Below are positions 18,941 to 27,144 of a stretch of DNA of 64,000 bases, piece by piece. Positions within the stretch are counted from its first letter, which is position 1. Each line of letters opens with the position of its first letter. Source of the DNA: Frankia sp. AiPa1 (lineage in GTDB: Bacteria > Actinomycetota > Actinomycetes > Frankiales > Frankiaceae). The notes under the pieces are model-generated. The model saw nothing but the letters and a program-made list of their open reading frames with translations. It was not told the origin of the DNA and searched no databases. Location: contig NZ_JALKFZ020000187.1 in assembly GCF_023243075.1 (NCBI RefSeq), forward strand, positions 16,259 through 80,258. Direction: 5' to 3'. Made by a program: the position numbers and the translations under genes.

Positions 18941-19900
18941 CCAGGCCGCGAGGCGCCCTGCCTCCCGCCGATGCCTCCTCGTCCGCCGTTCCACCGCACG
19001 CAGCCGCCTCGCCGCCCGTCGCCGCGCCGTCCCCGGACGCAGCTTCGCCGATTCCGGGCCTGGCCCCGCGGCCCCCAGCGTCGCCGTCGCTCGCTCCGTC
19101 CTGGGGCCCGGCGCCGCGGCCCCCGACCGCAGCCTCTCCGTCCTCGGGCCCGGCCTCACCGCACCCGGTTGCGGCCTGTCCGTCCTCGCGGGACCCGGCC
19201 GTGCGGTGCCCGGCCTCGCCGGATCCTGGCGCAGCCTTCCCCGCACCGGACGCCGCCTCGCCGGCTTCAGGCGGCGCCTGGCCGGTCCCGCGCCAAGTCT
19301 CACCGAACCCGCCCGCCGCGAGCCCTCCGGCCTGGGACTCGCTGGCCATCGGCTCGCGGGAATCATTCGGCGTGCACATTCGCGCCGGACAGGCCGCCGC
19401 CGGGACGCCGGAAACACCGGCCGGTGTAGTGCACGGAGCGCCGGGCCGTGCGGCGGGCAGCCAGCCGGCGATCGGCCGCCGACGACGCGGCTGCCGAAGC
19501 CGGTACAGCAGGCACCGCCGCGGGGATGGACAGGCCGGGCTGGACGGGCAGGCGGAGCTGGACAGGCAGATCGGCCTGGATCGGCACGGTGCGCTGGGCC
19601 GGCACGGTGCGCTGAATCGGCACGGTGGGCTGGATCGGCACGGTGCGCTGGGCCGGCACGACAGGCTGGGCAGACGCGCCGGGCTGGGCCGACCCGGCAC
19701 GCTGGGCAGGCACCGCGGGAATCGTCGACGGGAGATGCGTGGCGGAAATGACAACGCGGCCGCCGAACGCATTCCTGCCGGCTGTCAACGGAACGCGCGA
19801 ACCGGTACCCGCCCCAGAATGGGACTCGTCCGGACGCTCGGGAACGGGGACCACGGGGACCACAATGCGAGGGCGACACGGCATGCCACTATGGTGCACA
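18941..19900 (-). other. Low-complexity, repeat-rich 5' flank of uncertain coding status
   Basis: Several overlapping frames are open on both strands (minus 18699-19772, minus 19363-19899, plus 18708-19751, plus 18868-19986). This is a sign of biased composition, not of multiple genes. The longest continues the binding-protein frame upstream as a Pro/Arg/Ala-rich extension. No domain is visible. It may be a long leader region or a poorly conserved extension. Confidence 0.4.
19540..19719. repeat. 18-bp minisatellite, about ten units
   Basis: Ten head-to-tail 18-bp units begin CTGG/CTGA and commonly read CTGGATCGGCACGGTGCG or CTGGGCCGGCACGGTGCG; the outer units are more diverged. Read on the minus strand in one frame they encode a hexapeptide of the form RTVPIQ/RTVPAQ. 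Because 18 is a multiple of three, copy-number change would keep any reading frame. Confidence 0.85.
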
Positions 19901-19921
19901 TACCGTCAGATAGGTACAACC

Positions 19922-19962
19922 GTGCAACCGGCTTTCGCCCCGGGTGCAACAAGGCGTTGCAC
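19922..19962. promoter_or_regulatory. Candidate operator: GTGCAAC palindrome plus half-site
   Basis: GTGCAAC at 19944-19950 and GTTGCAC at 19956-19962 form a perfect 7-bp inverted repeat with a 5-bp spacer. A third GTGCAAC lies at 19922-19928. TTGACA at 19983 and two ACGGGTTTCC direct repeats (19988 and 20021) are nearby. The site is upstream of the minus-strand binding-protein region. Confidence 0.4.
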
Positions 19963-20284
19963 GCGCCTTTCACCTCGCCCGGTTGACACGGGTTTCCCGA
20001 TAGTATCCCGAATGTATCGCACGGGTTTCCGTCCGCATACATCCGACCGAATGCCATCATGGTTTCGAACCCGTACGGCCAATCTGCCCAAACGGGTCGC
20101 GGCCGGCCTCATGGCACGGTAGCGTCCGTACTGCCTCATCGCTTCATCGGGCGGCAGCCCAACCCGGGCTCCCCCCGGGGCGCCACGCGACCCGGACTCG
20201 CCGTCGGCGCGGCGGTCCGGGTGCGGAACGTTCGAGCGTGTCGCCGGTAAACACGGACGCCGGCCGCGTCCCTTCCGGATGCGC

Positions 20285-21463
20285 TCAGACCTTGTGGTCG
20301 ATGGCGAAGCCGGCGGGGATGAGCAGGTCCTCAGGCGACAGTTCGTGCACCGAGGAGTGCCCGAGCCCGAGCAGCGTCTCGCTGACTCCCTGGCGGAGAA
20401 TCTCCAGCACGTTGGTCACGCCGCGCTGGCCGCCGGCGGCCATTCCCCACAGGTAGGCCCGGCCGACCATGACCGCGCGAGCCCCGAGCGCAAGCGCCTT
20501 GACGACATCACTGCCGCGGCGGATCCCGCCGTCGAGCACGACCTCGATCTGGTCACCCACCGCGTCCACCACTCCGGGCAGGCAGCGGATCGAGGCGGGC
20601 GTCGAATCGACGTTGTTGCCGCCGTGGTTCGACACGGAGATCGCGCTCGCGCCGATGTCGACCGCCCGGCGGGCGTCATCCGGCCGGGTGACGCCCTTGA
20701 TCATGAACGGGCCATCCCACTGCTCACGCAGCCAGGCGAGGTCCGCCCAGGTGGGCGGCGGGGTCCCCATCCACTGACCGTAGGCCCCGAAGAACGTCGG
20801 CGGGGTGGCCTCGCGCGGGCCCAGGTTCGGCACGCCGAGGTCGGGCAGCGAGCGGCTGCGCAGCCAGGTGGCAAGGTAGCCGGGCTTGATCACGACCTGC
20901 GGCGCGTAGCGGGCCATCGCCCTGAGGTCGAGCTTCTCGGGAATGTACGGGCTGCCCCAGTCCCGGCGGGAGTCGAACACCCAGTCCAGGGTGATGATCA
21001 GGCCCTTGGCACCGGCGGCACGGGCCCGCTCGGCGCGGGCGAGGATCTCCTCGCGCGAGCCGAGCCAGTAGGACTGGAACAGCAGCTTGTCGATCTCCGT
21101 ACCGACCTGCTCCACCGGCTTGGACGCGAACGCCGACAGGCCCATCGCCGTGCCCGCGCCGGCCGCCGCACGGGCCACCGCGACCTCGCCGTCGGGATGC
21201 ACCGCCTGCACACCGGTCGGCGAGATGATCACCGGGAAGCTGATGTCCTGACCCATCACGGTGGTGCTCAGGTCACGGGTCGCCGGCAGGTCGGCGATGT
21301 GCGGGCGAACCTTCAGCTCGGCGAACGCGGCGGTGTTGTCGTCCAGCGTCACCCCGGCCTCGGAACCGGCGACGAGCGCCAGGTAGACGCCCTTGGGCAG
21401 TCGCCTCTTGGCCCGCCGCTGCGCCTCGGCGACCGTTTCGAACCAATCCTTCGTGCTGGCCAT
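20285..21463 (-). CDS. mftD: Mycofactocin system FMN-dependent alpha-hydroxy-acid dehydrogenase-like enzyme MftD
   Basis: This 392-residue enzyme of the lactate/glycolate oxidase family begins STKDWFETVAEAQRRAKRRL and continues LPKGVYLALVAGSE, DLSTTVMGQDISFPVIISPT, GLSAFASKPVE, ISVSNHGGNN and VLDGGIRRGSDVVKALALGA. That series closely follows mycobacterial LldD1/MftD. FMN binds in the TIM barrel and the SNHGG histidine is the catalytic base. MftD converts the decarboxylated, cyclised peptide intermediate of mycofactocin to pre-mycofactocin. Here it lies 3 kb away from mftABC, with an amidohydrolase and a TetR gene between, instead of directly after mftC. The ATG at 21463 has GGGAG upstream. 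The open frame beyond it is low-complexity. Confidence 0.88.
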   Translation of the reverse strand: MASTKDWFETVAEAQRRAKRRLPKGVYLALVAGSEAGVTLDDNTAAFAELKVRPHIADLPATRDLSTTVMGQDISFPVIISPTGVQAVHPDGEVAVARAAAGAGTAMGLSAFASKPVEQVGTEIDKLLFQSYWLGSREEILARAERARAAGAKGLIITLDWVFDSRRDWGSPYIPEKLDLRAMARYAPQVVIKPGYLATWLRSRSLPDLGVPNLGPREATPPTFFGAYGQWMGTPPPTWADLAWLREQWDGPFMIKGVTRPDDARRAVDIGASAISVSNHGGNNVDSTPASIRCLPGVVDAVGDQIEVVLDGGIRRGSDVVKALALGARAVMVGRAYLWGMAAGGQRGVTNVLEILRQGVSETLLGLGHSSVHELSPEDLLIPAGFAIDHKV

Positions 21464-21928
21464 CGCACTCCCGCCTCGTTCCGACCGACCCGCCGCGCGC
21501 ACGCGCCCCGCATACGGACGTTCCGCGCCCGCCACGCCACGCGCCACGCGCCACGCGCCACGCGCCAGAGCGTCTGCTGCCGGGCGACCTGCTGCCCGGG
21601 TGAGGGCGCGCCTCACACCTCCACGGCGGCGTCATCCAATTTGACACCGAGTGCCACTATAGCGGCGGGCCCCGTTCGACGCATCACCAGGCAAAGCCAC
21701 CAGACCGTCCCCGACCCCACAGCCCCTTTGCCGGGTCACGGATGGGGCCGCGCCAGCGCCACAATGGGCACTTCGCCCCGTTTTGCGCCCACAGAAGACT
21801 CAGCCCGGCCTCCTTCCACCGTCCCGCCATCCCGCCGGCCCGCCATCCCGCTCGCCCATCTGGCCATCTGGCCAGACAGAGAACTCCCGCAGCCAGAGGT
21901 CACCCTCGGCGACGGCACCTGGTGCGGT

Positions 21929-22004
21929 CAAGATCCAAACAGGTCGCGGTGGGGGCATTCGTGTCCGATTTGCCCCCCACAACGACCTACTTAGGCGGAT
22001 CTTG
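21929..22004 (+). repeat. Nested palindrome with conserved loop core (member of dispersed family)
   Basis: Three nested inverted repeats share one centre: CAAGATCC/GGATCTTG, AGGTCG/CGACCT, and GTGGGGGCA/TGCCCCCCAC (one bulged base). The central segment TTCGTGTCCGATTTGCC matches the loop core of the repeats at 31.1 kb and 42.7 kb (TGTCCGRTTTG). Confidence 0.7.
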
Positions 22005-22185
22005 CCCGGCGGAAAACCGCACGGCGTGACGATCATGGGAATTGGGTGGGGGTGTCCGGTCGAAAGTGCCGACCGGGACGGTCCCGCGATCGGTGGTCCT
22101 GCTATGGGGGCTATAGAGAGGCTTGGCCCGATTCACGACCGCGACAGCGCTGCGGCTGCCCCGCCGTCCCGCGACCGGACCACAG

Positions 22186-22227
22186 ACGAGGACGGGGTGA
22201 GCCCGGTGGGACCCACCCCGTCCTCGT
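22186..22227 (-). terminator. Strong hairpin downstream of the amidohydrolase gene
   Basis: ACGAGGACGGGGTG (22186-22199) pairs perfectly with CACCCCGTCCTCGT (22214-22227) around a 14-base loop. It lies 85 bp past the minus-strand stop at 22312. There is no U-tract, which is usual for high-G+C actinobacteria. Confidence 0.55.
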
Positions 22228-22311
22228 GACGTGCGGTCGAACTCGGCCGCGAAGGGCCGAGCCAGTCAGGGCCGAGACCAGTCAGGCCGAAACCCGGTCA
22301 GGCCGAGACGG

Positions 22312-23556
22312 TCAGACGGTGGCGGGGACGGGGAGGGCCTTCTCCTTCGGGTCGATGCCCATGATCCGGGCGAGGTTGCCGCCCATGACCTTGCCCTGGT
22401 CCTCGAAGGAGAGGGACTCGATCTCGTCGATGAAGGTCACCGGGTCGAACAGGCCCTCGGGGTGCGGGTAGTCCGAGCCGAACACCACGTTGTCCGCGCC
22501 GAGCACGTCGACCAGGCCGGTGACGTCCTCCTCGTGGAAGGGGTGGACGAGAATGTTGCGCTTCCAGGCGACCATCGGGTCCTCGTCGAAGATGCTCGGG
22601 TCCCGGGAATAGAGCTTCGTCAGCTGGCCGACCAGCGGACGGACCCAGGAGCTGCCGTTCTCGACCGGCATGATGCGGATGCCCGGGAACCGGGTGGCCA
22701 GGCCGTGCCCGATGATCGAGGCGACGCAGTCCTTGATGGACCGGTACTCCCCGGACACGATGTGATGGAACGCCGAGCGCTTCGACTGGAACGGCAGGAA
22801 CTCGCTGCTCGAGCCCTCCCAGTCGTTGAGGTAACGCTGGTAGCCGTCGTCGGAGGCGTGCATGCCGACGACGACTCCGGCCTCCTCCACCCGCTTCCAG
22901 AACGGGTCGAACTCCGGCAGCGCGAACGAGCGGCGCGACCCGTTCAGGGTCGGCACCGGCGCCGGGCGGATCAGGATGGCGCGGGCGCCGCGCTCGATGA
23001 CGTAGTCGAGTTCGCGCAGCGCCGCGTCGAGAATCGGCAGGGTGATGACCGGGGTGGGAAAGATCCGGTCCTCGAAGTTGTAGGTCCAGTGCTCGTGCAT
23101 CCACTGGTTGAGCGCGTGGATGACGACGACGGTCGACTCCGCGTCGTCGGCCAGGCGCTCCTCGAGCAGGCTCGCGAGGGTCGGCCACATCATCGCGCGG
23201 TCGATGCTGAGCTCGTTCATCAGCGCGAGCCGGTCAGCCGGGTTGAAGAACGCCGGGATGGACGGGATGTACCTCGGCGGCGGGGCGGCCTCGATGTCGC
23301 CCGGCTTCGTCTTCGACGACGGGTTCTTCAGCCGGAACTCGATCTCCTGGGCGCCGGGCGGCGCCACGACGTTGAACGTCGGGTTCGGAATGTAATCGCT
23401 GATGACGTTCCGCAGGGCAATCTTGGTGCGCTTACCCACCTGGACGTACTTCACCAGCCCGGCGTGGCTCTCCGGCAGGTACTTGGTGAAGGCATCGGTC
23501 GTCTCGTACATGTGATTGTCCGCGTCGAAGACGGGAAAATCGAGGACTCGGGACAT
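22312..23556 (-). CDS. Amidohydrolase-2 family metal-dependent hydrolase
   Basis: This 414-residue TIM-barrel protein begins VLDFPVFDADNHMYETTDAF. The usual DxDxH-like metal motif is DADNH. HASDDGYQ follows mid-protein, and FGSDYPHPEG supplies the C-terminal catalytic Asp region typical of the amidohydrolase-2 (ACMSD/gamma-resorcylate decarboxylase-like) family. Such proteins hydrolyse or decarboxylate small aromatic or cyclic acids; the substrate is not known. ATG 23556 follows AGGAGA at a good distance. The gene sits inside the mycofactocin region and is divergent from a TetR regulator, consistent with a catabolic enzyme under that regulator and linked to mycofactocin-dependent dehydrogenation. 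Confidence 0.85.
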   Translation of the reverse strand: MSRVLDFPVFDADNHMYETTDAFTKYLPESHAGLVKYVQVGKRTKIALRNVISDYIPNPTFNVVAPPGAQEIEFRLKNPSSKTKPGDIEAAPPPRYIPSIPAFFNPADRLALMNELSIDRAMMWPTLASLLEERLADDAESTVVVIHALNQWMHEHWTYNFEDRIFPTPVITLPILDAALRELDYVIERGARAILIRPAPVPTLNGSRRSFALPEFDPFWKRVEEAGVVVGMHASDDGYQRYLNDWEGSSSEFLPFQSKRSAFHHIVSGEYRSIKDCVASIIGHGLATRFPGIRIMPVENGSSWVRPLVGQLTKLYSRDPSIFDEDPMVAWKRNILVHPFHEEDVTGLVDVLGADNVVFGSDYPHPEGLFDPVTFIDEIESLSFEDQGKVMGGNLARIMGIDPKEKALPVPATV

Positions 23557-23905
23557 CTTCTCTCCTGGTGCGTGATTCCTGTCGGGCAATTTCGGGTACG
23601 CGCTTACTCGCGCATGCTTCTGGCCCATGGTTCGTGCCGCGCGGCCTTCGCCACGCGGCTTCCGGGGCGATTCCGGGGATCACGAGAGCCGGACGCGGTG
23701 GACGGAGGCGGCGCCCCGGGCGCTCGTCGGTGCGCGGGCGACGCCGGGCAGGGGCCGGCCGGGTTGGTCACGGTGCGTGAGCCAGGCGCCGCGGCCACGG
23801 CCGGCCAGGCAGACTGAGGAACACCGGGGTCAGCCCGGGCACGGACGCCGACTCCGGGTGGGTACCTGGTACCGGCGCCGGGCGGCGCGCGAAGGAGACC
23901 GAGAC

Positions 23906-24631
23906 GTGGGACGGCCGAAGCTGCCGCTCGTGGATCGCCGGGAGGCGATCAGCAAGGCACTCGACATCATCGACCGGGACGGTCTTGACGCACTCAGCCT
24001 CCGCCGGCTCGGTACCGAACTCGGCGTCAGCGGTGCCGCCCTCTACCATCATTTCACCGACAAGAACGAGATCCTGCGCGGCGTCGTCGGGGTCGTGCTC
24101 GCGAAAGCCGTGATGCCCCCGGACGCCGACGGCACCTGGGACGAGATCATCATCGCGTCGACGACGCGTTTCCGCCGCGTGCTCCTGTCCCATCCCAACG
24201 CGGCGCCGCTGCTCGTTCCCGGCAGCCTGCCGACCCGTGCCGTGAGCGACACGGCCCGCGAGTTCGTGGCCGCGAAGATGCTGGCGGACGGGGTGCCCGA
24301 GGAGTTCTGGTTCCCGATCATCGACAGCGCCGAGATGCTCGCTCTCGGCTCCGCGATGACGAACCCGCGGCTCCTGCCGCCGAACACCCAGCCGGACCCG
24401 GCCGATCCCGACCCCGACAGTCCCGCCCGCAGCCCCACCGGCTCCGGCCTCGGCCCCACGCGGATCAACTCCGCCGACACCGACACCGACACCGATCGTG
24501 CCAGTGAGCTGGAACGGATCATCGCGGCTGCCGACGTCGCCGCCAACCGCGTCTTCGAGCTCGAGCTCACGGCGCTGATGCGGGGCTGGAAGGCGCTCAT
24601 CCACGAGGCACCCGCCGCCAACGGCGGGTGA
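23906..24631 (+). CDS. TetR-family transcriptional regulator
   Basis: The 241-residue protein has an N-terminal TetR helix-turn-helix (REAISKALDIIDRDGLDALS, then RRLGTELGVSGAALYHHFTD) and a C-terminal helical ligand domain of the tetracycline-repressor class. A disordered Pro/Asp/Thr insertion lies at about residues 155-195. GTG 23906 is chosen because GAAGGAGA (23891-23898) precedes it; the open frame before that is non-family. It is divergent from the amidohydrolase (gap about 350 bp) and convergent with mftC. It probably controls the amidohydrolase. It does not look like a canonical MftR placed next to mftA. Confidence 0.85.
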   Translation: MGRPKLPLVDRREAISKALDIIDRDGLDALSLRRLGTELGVSGAALYHHFTDKNEILRGVVGVVLAKAVMPPDADGTWDEIIIASTTRFRRVLLSHPNAAPLLVPGSLPTRAVSDTAREFVAAKMLADGVPEEFWFPIIDSAEMLALGSAMTNPRLLPPNTQPDPADPDPDSPARSPTGSGLGPTRINSADTDTDTDRASELERIIAAADVAANRVFELELTALMRGWKALIHEAPAANGG

Positions 24632-24868
24632 CGACGAGCACCCGACGCCCAGCCCGTGGCGACCGTCCATCGCCGCCTCCTTCCGCCTGCCCACTCCCCT
24701 CTTCGGACCATACCTCCCGGCCTGAACATTGTTAAGTTTTATTCTCGATCATGCTCCGCCGACCTTCCGCTCCGGCGACGACGACGGTGTCGGGCCCGCG
24801 CCTACCCGGCCAGGCTGTGGCGGGAAGCCGTCCCAATGCCCCAAGCCGCCCCGCGCCGCCCTGCGGAC

Positions 24869-24916
24869 GGGGCGGCGGGGGGCGGCGGGGGGCGGCGGGG
24901 GGCGGCGGGGCGGGGC
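24869..24916 (+). repeat. G-rich tandem tract with G-quadruplex potential
   Basis: A ten-base GGGGGGCGGC-type unit repeats about four times just past the mftC stop, on the strand opposite mftC. Multiple runs of three or more G could fold as a quadruplex. The spacer 24632-24924 also has an A+T-rich patch at 24724-24750 (ATTGTTAAGTTTTATTC), perhaps part of a bidirectional termination zone between the TetR gene and mftC. Confidence 0.6.
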
Positions 24917-24924
24917 TTGAGCCC

Positions 24925-26199
24925 TCAGGCGCGGACGGCGACGGCGACGGTCGGCGTCGGGTCGAACCCGGCGAGGGGGTCCTCCTGGCAGGCGCTGACC
25001 GGGGGAAGCGCGGGCGACAGCGTGCTCGGGGCCCGCCCGATCGTCACCGGCACCGGCCCGCCGTGCGTGCGCCGCGCCGCCGGGCCGGTCGGGGCCGGCC
25101 GGGAATGGTCGGCCGACGGGCGCGGCGGGGCGACCTCGCCGCGGGCCAGCAGCGCGTCCACCCCGTGGCCCTGGACGCACTCGGGGTCCGGGCCGTCCAG
25201 TGGCAGGCCGGTGAAGAACTTCGCCGCCATGCACCCGCCGCGGCAGGAGTCGTAGTGCCCGCAGGACGCGCACGCCCCGCCGGTCTGCGGCTCGCGCATC
25301 GCCGCGAACAGGTCGGACTCGCGCCACACGCGGGTGAAGCCGCCGGTGTCGCGCACGTTGCCGGCGAGGAACTCGTCGTGGATCGCGAACGGGCAGGCGT
25401 AGACGTCCCCGACCGGGTCGATCAGGCAGACCACCCGGCCGGCGCCGCACAGGTTCAGTCCGGGCAGGGCCTGGCCGTAGGCGGACAGGTGGAAGAAGGA
25501 GTCGCCGGTCAGCACGTTCTCGCCGGCGGCGACGAGCCAGTCGTAGAGCTCGCGCTGCTGGGCGGCACTGGGGTGCAGCTCGTCCCAGGTGTCGGCGCCG
25601 CGCCCGGACGGGCGCAGCCGGGTCAGGCGCAGCTGGGCATCGTAGCGCTTCGCGATCGCCTGAAAGCCGTCGAGCTGGGAGACGTTGTGCCGGGTGACGA
25701 CGACCGACAGCTTGAACCCACGGAAACCGGCCGCGGCCAGGTTCTCCATCGCGCGGATCGCGGTGTCGTACGACCCCTGTCCGCGCACGGAGTCGTTGAC
25801 CTCGGCGGTCGCGCCGTCGAGGGAGATCTGCACGTCGACGTAGTCGCTGGCCGCCAGCCGGGCGGCGATCTCCGCGGTGATGCGCACCCCGTTGGTCGAG
25901 AACTTCACCCCGACGTGATGGGCGGTCGCGTAGTCGACCAGCTCCCAGAAGTCGGCGCGCACCGTCGGCTCACCACCGCCGATGTTGACGTAGAACACCT
26001 GCAGTCGTTCGAGCTCGTCGATGACGGCCTTGCACTCGTCGGTCGTGAGCTCACGCGGGTCACGCCGCCCGGAGCTCGACAGACAGTGCCGGCACGCCAG
26101 GTTGCAGGCGTAGGTCAGTTCCCAGGTCAGGCAGATCGGCGCGGCCAGCCCGCGGGCGAAGTGGTCGATCAGACGTGCCGGCGCGGCGGTGGTGGTCAC
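24925..26199 (-). CDS. mftC: Mycofactocin radical SAM maturase MftC
   Basis: This is a 424-residue radical SAM/SPASM enzyme. The 4Fe-4S cluster motif CNLACRHC occupies residues 32-39, followed by NIGGGEPTVRADF for SAM binding and ISLDGATAEVND. The SPASM region has C-rich segments (NLCGAGRVVCLIDPVGDVY, then CASCGHYDSCRGGC) for two auxiliary clusters. MftC oxidatively decarboxylates the C-terminal Tyr of MftA and then forms a Val-Tyr crosslink. The GTG start overlaps the mftB stop by four bases (GTGA), showing translational coupling. The last 70 residues after ARGEVAPP are a Pro/Ala-rich tail longer than I expect for the family. Confidence 0.93.
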   Translation of the reverse strand: MTTTAAPARLIDHFARGLAAPICLTWELTYACNLACRHCLSSSGRRDPRELTTDECKAVIDELERLQVFYVNIGGGEPTVRADFWELVDYATAHHVGVKFSTNGVRITAEIAARLAASDYVDVQISLDGATAEVNDSVRGQGSYDTAIRAMENLAAAGFRGFKLSVVVTRHNVSQLDGFQAIAKRYDAQLRLTRLRPSGRGADTWDELHPSAAQQRELYDWLVAAGENVLTGDSFFHLSAYGQALPGLNLCGAGRVVCLIDPVGDVYACPFAIHDEFLAGNVRDTGGFTRVWRESDLFAAMREPQTGGACASCGHYDSCRGGCMAAKFFTGLPLDGPDPECVQGHGVDALLARGEVAPPRPSADHSRPAPTGPAARRTHGGPVPVTIGRAPSTLSPALPPVSACQEDPLAGFDPTPTVAVAVRA

Positions 26200-26591
26200 T
26201 GCGGGCTCCCCTCAACGAGCATCTGGGACGCGGCGAGGGTCGCCAACGCCGGCTGGTAACGGCCGAGGTCCGCGGGGGCCAGCCCCGTCGCGGCCGCCGC
26301 GGCCCGCGCGGACTCGTGCTCGGGCAGCGCCTCGACCAGCGCCAACAGCCCCGGCTCCTTGAGGAACGACAGCCGCCGGGTGCCAAAGTGGTACAGCAGC
26401 GCACCGAACGATTCGGGCCGCACCGACACCCGCGGATGCAGCCGCCACGGACGGTCCAGATCAAACTCGCCGCCACCTGCCCGGCCGGGGGCCGCCGAGG
26501 ACGACAAGTCCGCCGAGGACGACAAGTCCGCCGAGGACGCCGAGGCCGCGCCCGCCGCCGCACCAGCGCCGCCGGCCACGCTGCCGGGCAC
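26196..26591 (-). CDS. mftB: Mycofactocin peptide chaperone MftB
   Basis: The conserved core reads FDLDRPWRLHPRVSVRPESF, then GALLYHFGTRRLSFLK and later LATLAASQMLVEG. It is the RRE-type (PqqD-like) chaperone that delivers MftA to MftC. Its stop overlaps the mftC start. The start is uncertain: the core begins near 26470, and upstream there is an unusual Ala/Ser-rich stretch containing a repeated SSADLSSSADLSSSA. GTG 26591 (or 26579) is the best in-frame start downstream of the mftA stop. The frame is also open through mftA, which is a shadow. Confidence 0.85.
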   Translation of the reverse strand: MPGSVAGGAGAAAGAASASSADLSSSADLSSSAAPGRAGGGEFDLDRPWRLHPRVSVRPESFGALLYHFGTRRLSFLKEPGLLALVEALPEHESARAAAAATGLAPADLGRYQPALATLAASQMLVEGSPQ

Positions 26592-26650
26592 GGTCGGATG
26601 GGCGGACGCGGCCGGACCGGCGGATCCAGCCGAGGTGTCTGGATCGGCGC

Positions 26651-26770
26651 TCAGTAGACGCCGCACATGCCGTCGATGGAGACCTCTTCGACGAGGAGGT
26701 CCGCCACAACCGGCGCCTCCACGTCGGCCGCCTCGACCGGCTGGTCGATCTGAACCGCGGTCGGTTCCAT
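26651..26770 (-). CDS. mftA: Mycofactocin precursor peptide MftA
   Basis: This 39-residue peptide starts MEPTAVQIDQPVEAADVEAP and ends in the diagnostic IDGMCGVY, whose final Val-Tyr pair is the substrate crosslinked and cut to make mycofactocin. It lies directly upstream of mftB and mftC on the same strand. ATG 26770 is the only good start after a GGGGAGAA ribosome site. The longer open frame to 26866 is not needed. Confidence 0.93.
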   Translation of the reverse strand: MEPTAVQIDQPVEAADVEAPVVADLLVEEVSIDGMCGVY

Positions 26771-27144
26771 GCATTCTCCCCTGGGCCGCTCGACGATCCT
26801 GGACCGCACGATGCTGGTCCGGGCGGGACCAGCATCGATCCCACTGGGGGAGCAGTGTAGTGGCACCGAGTGTCAAAGAAAAGTGTTTGCGCCAGGTCGA
26901 CCGCGCCTAGGCACCCGACCGCCGAGACACCACAATGGCCGAGACAGCGAAGCGGCCCTCGGCGACCCCGTCCAGGCACCTGCCCGGCAGACGCCAGCGC
27001 CCGTCCCAGCGCCCGTCCCAGCGCCTGCCACCGCGCCTCGACCCGTCCCGCGGCTGGCTGGGCAGGCGATAGTACTGACCAGCCGAACGTGCCGAGAACG
27101 CCGTCACGACCGGCTCCCGACCGTGCCGAAGAGAGGACCGCCGA
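26771..27144. promoter_or_regulatory. Divergent promoter region of mftA and a substrate-binding lipoprotein
   Basis: This 374-bp spacer must contain the promoters of both genes. On the minus strand TTGACA (26871-26876) is a possible -35 for mftABC, but no good -10 is visible at standard spacing. GCCCGTCCCA-type short repeats occur at about 27000-27030. No gene seen. Confidence 0.45.

Larger units (their letters stand above)
21464..22311. other. 848-bp spacer between amidohydrolase and mftD
   Basis: No supported gene. The spacer holds short GCCACGCGCCAC repeats upstream of mftD (about 21530-21570), the nested palindrome at 21929-22004, a strong hairpin at 22186-22227 and imperfect repeats of GTCAGGCCGAGAC type just after the amidohydrolase stop (about 22255-22310). 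Its length suggests mftD has its own promoter and is not simply read through from the amidohydrolase gene. Confidence 0.6.

Noticed and set aside
18708..19986. Plus-strand genes opposite the binding-protein 5' flank
   Set aside because: Several frames on both strands are open at once, all low-complexity, with no ribosome site or domain.
22231..23817. Plus-strand frame of 528 codons
   Set aside because: Shadow of the amidohydrolase gene, whose motifs and ribosome site are clear on the other strand.
24751..26259. Plus-strand frame of 502 codons
   Set aside because: Shadow of mftC; the composition is that of reversed codons.
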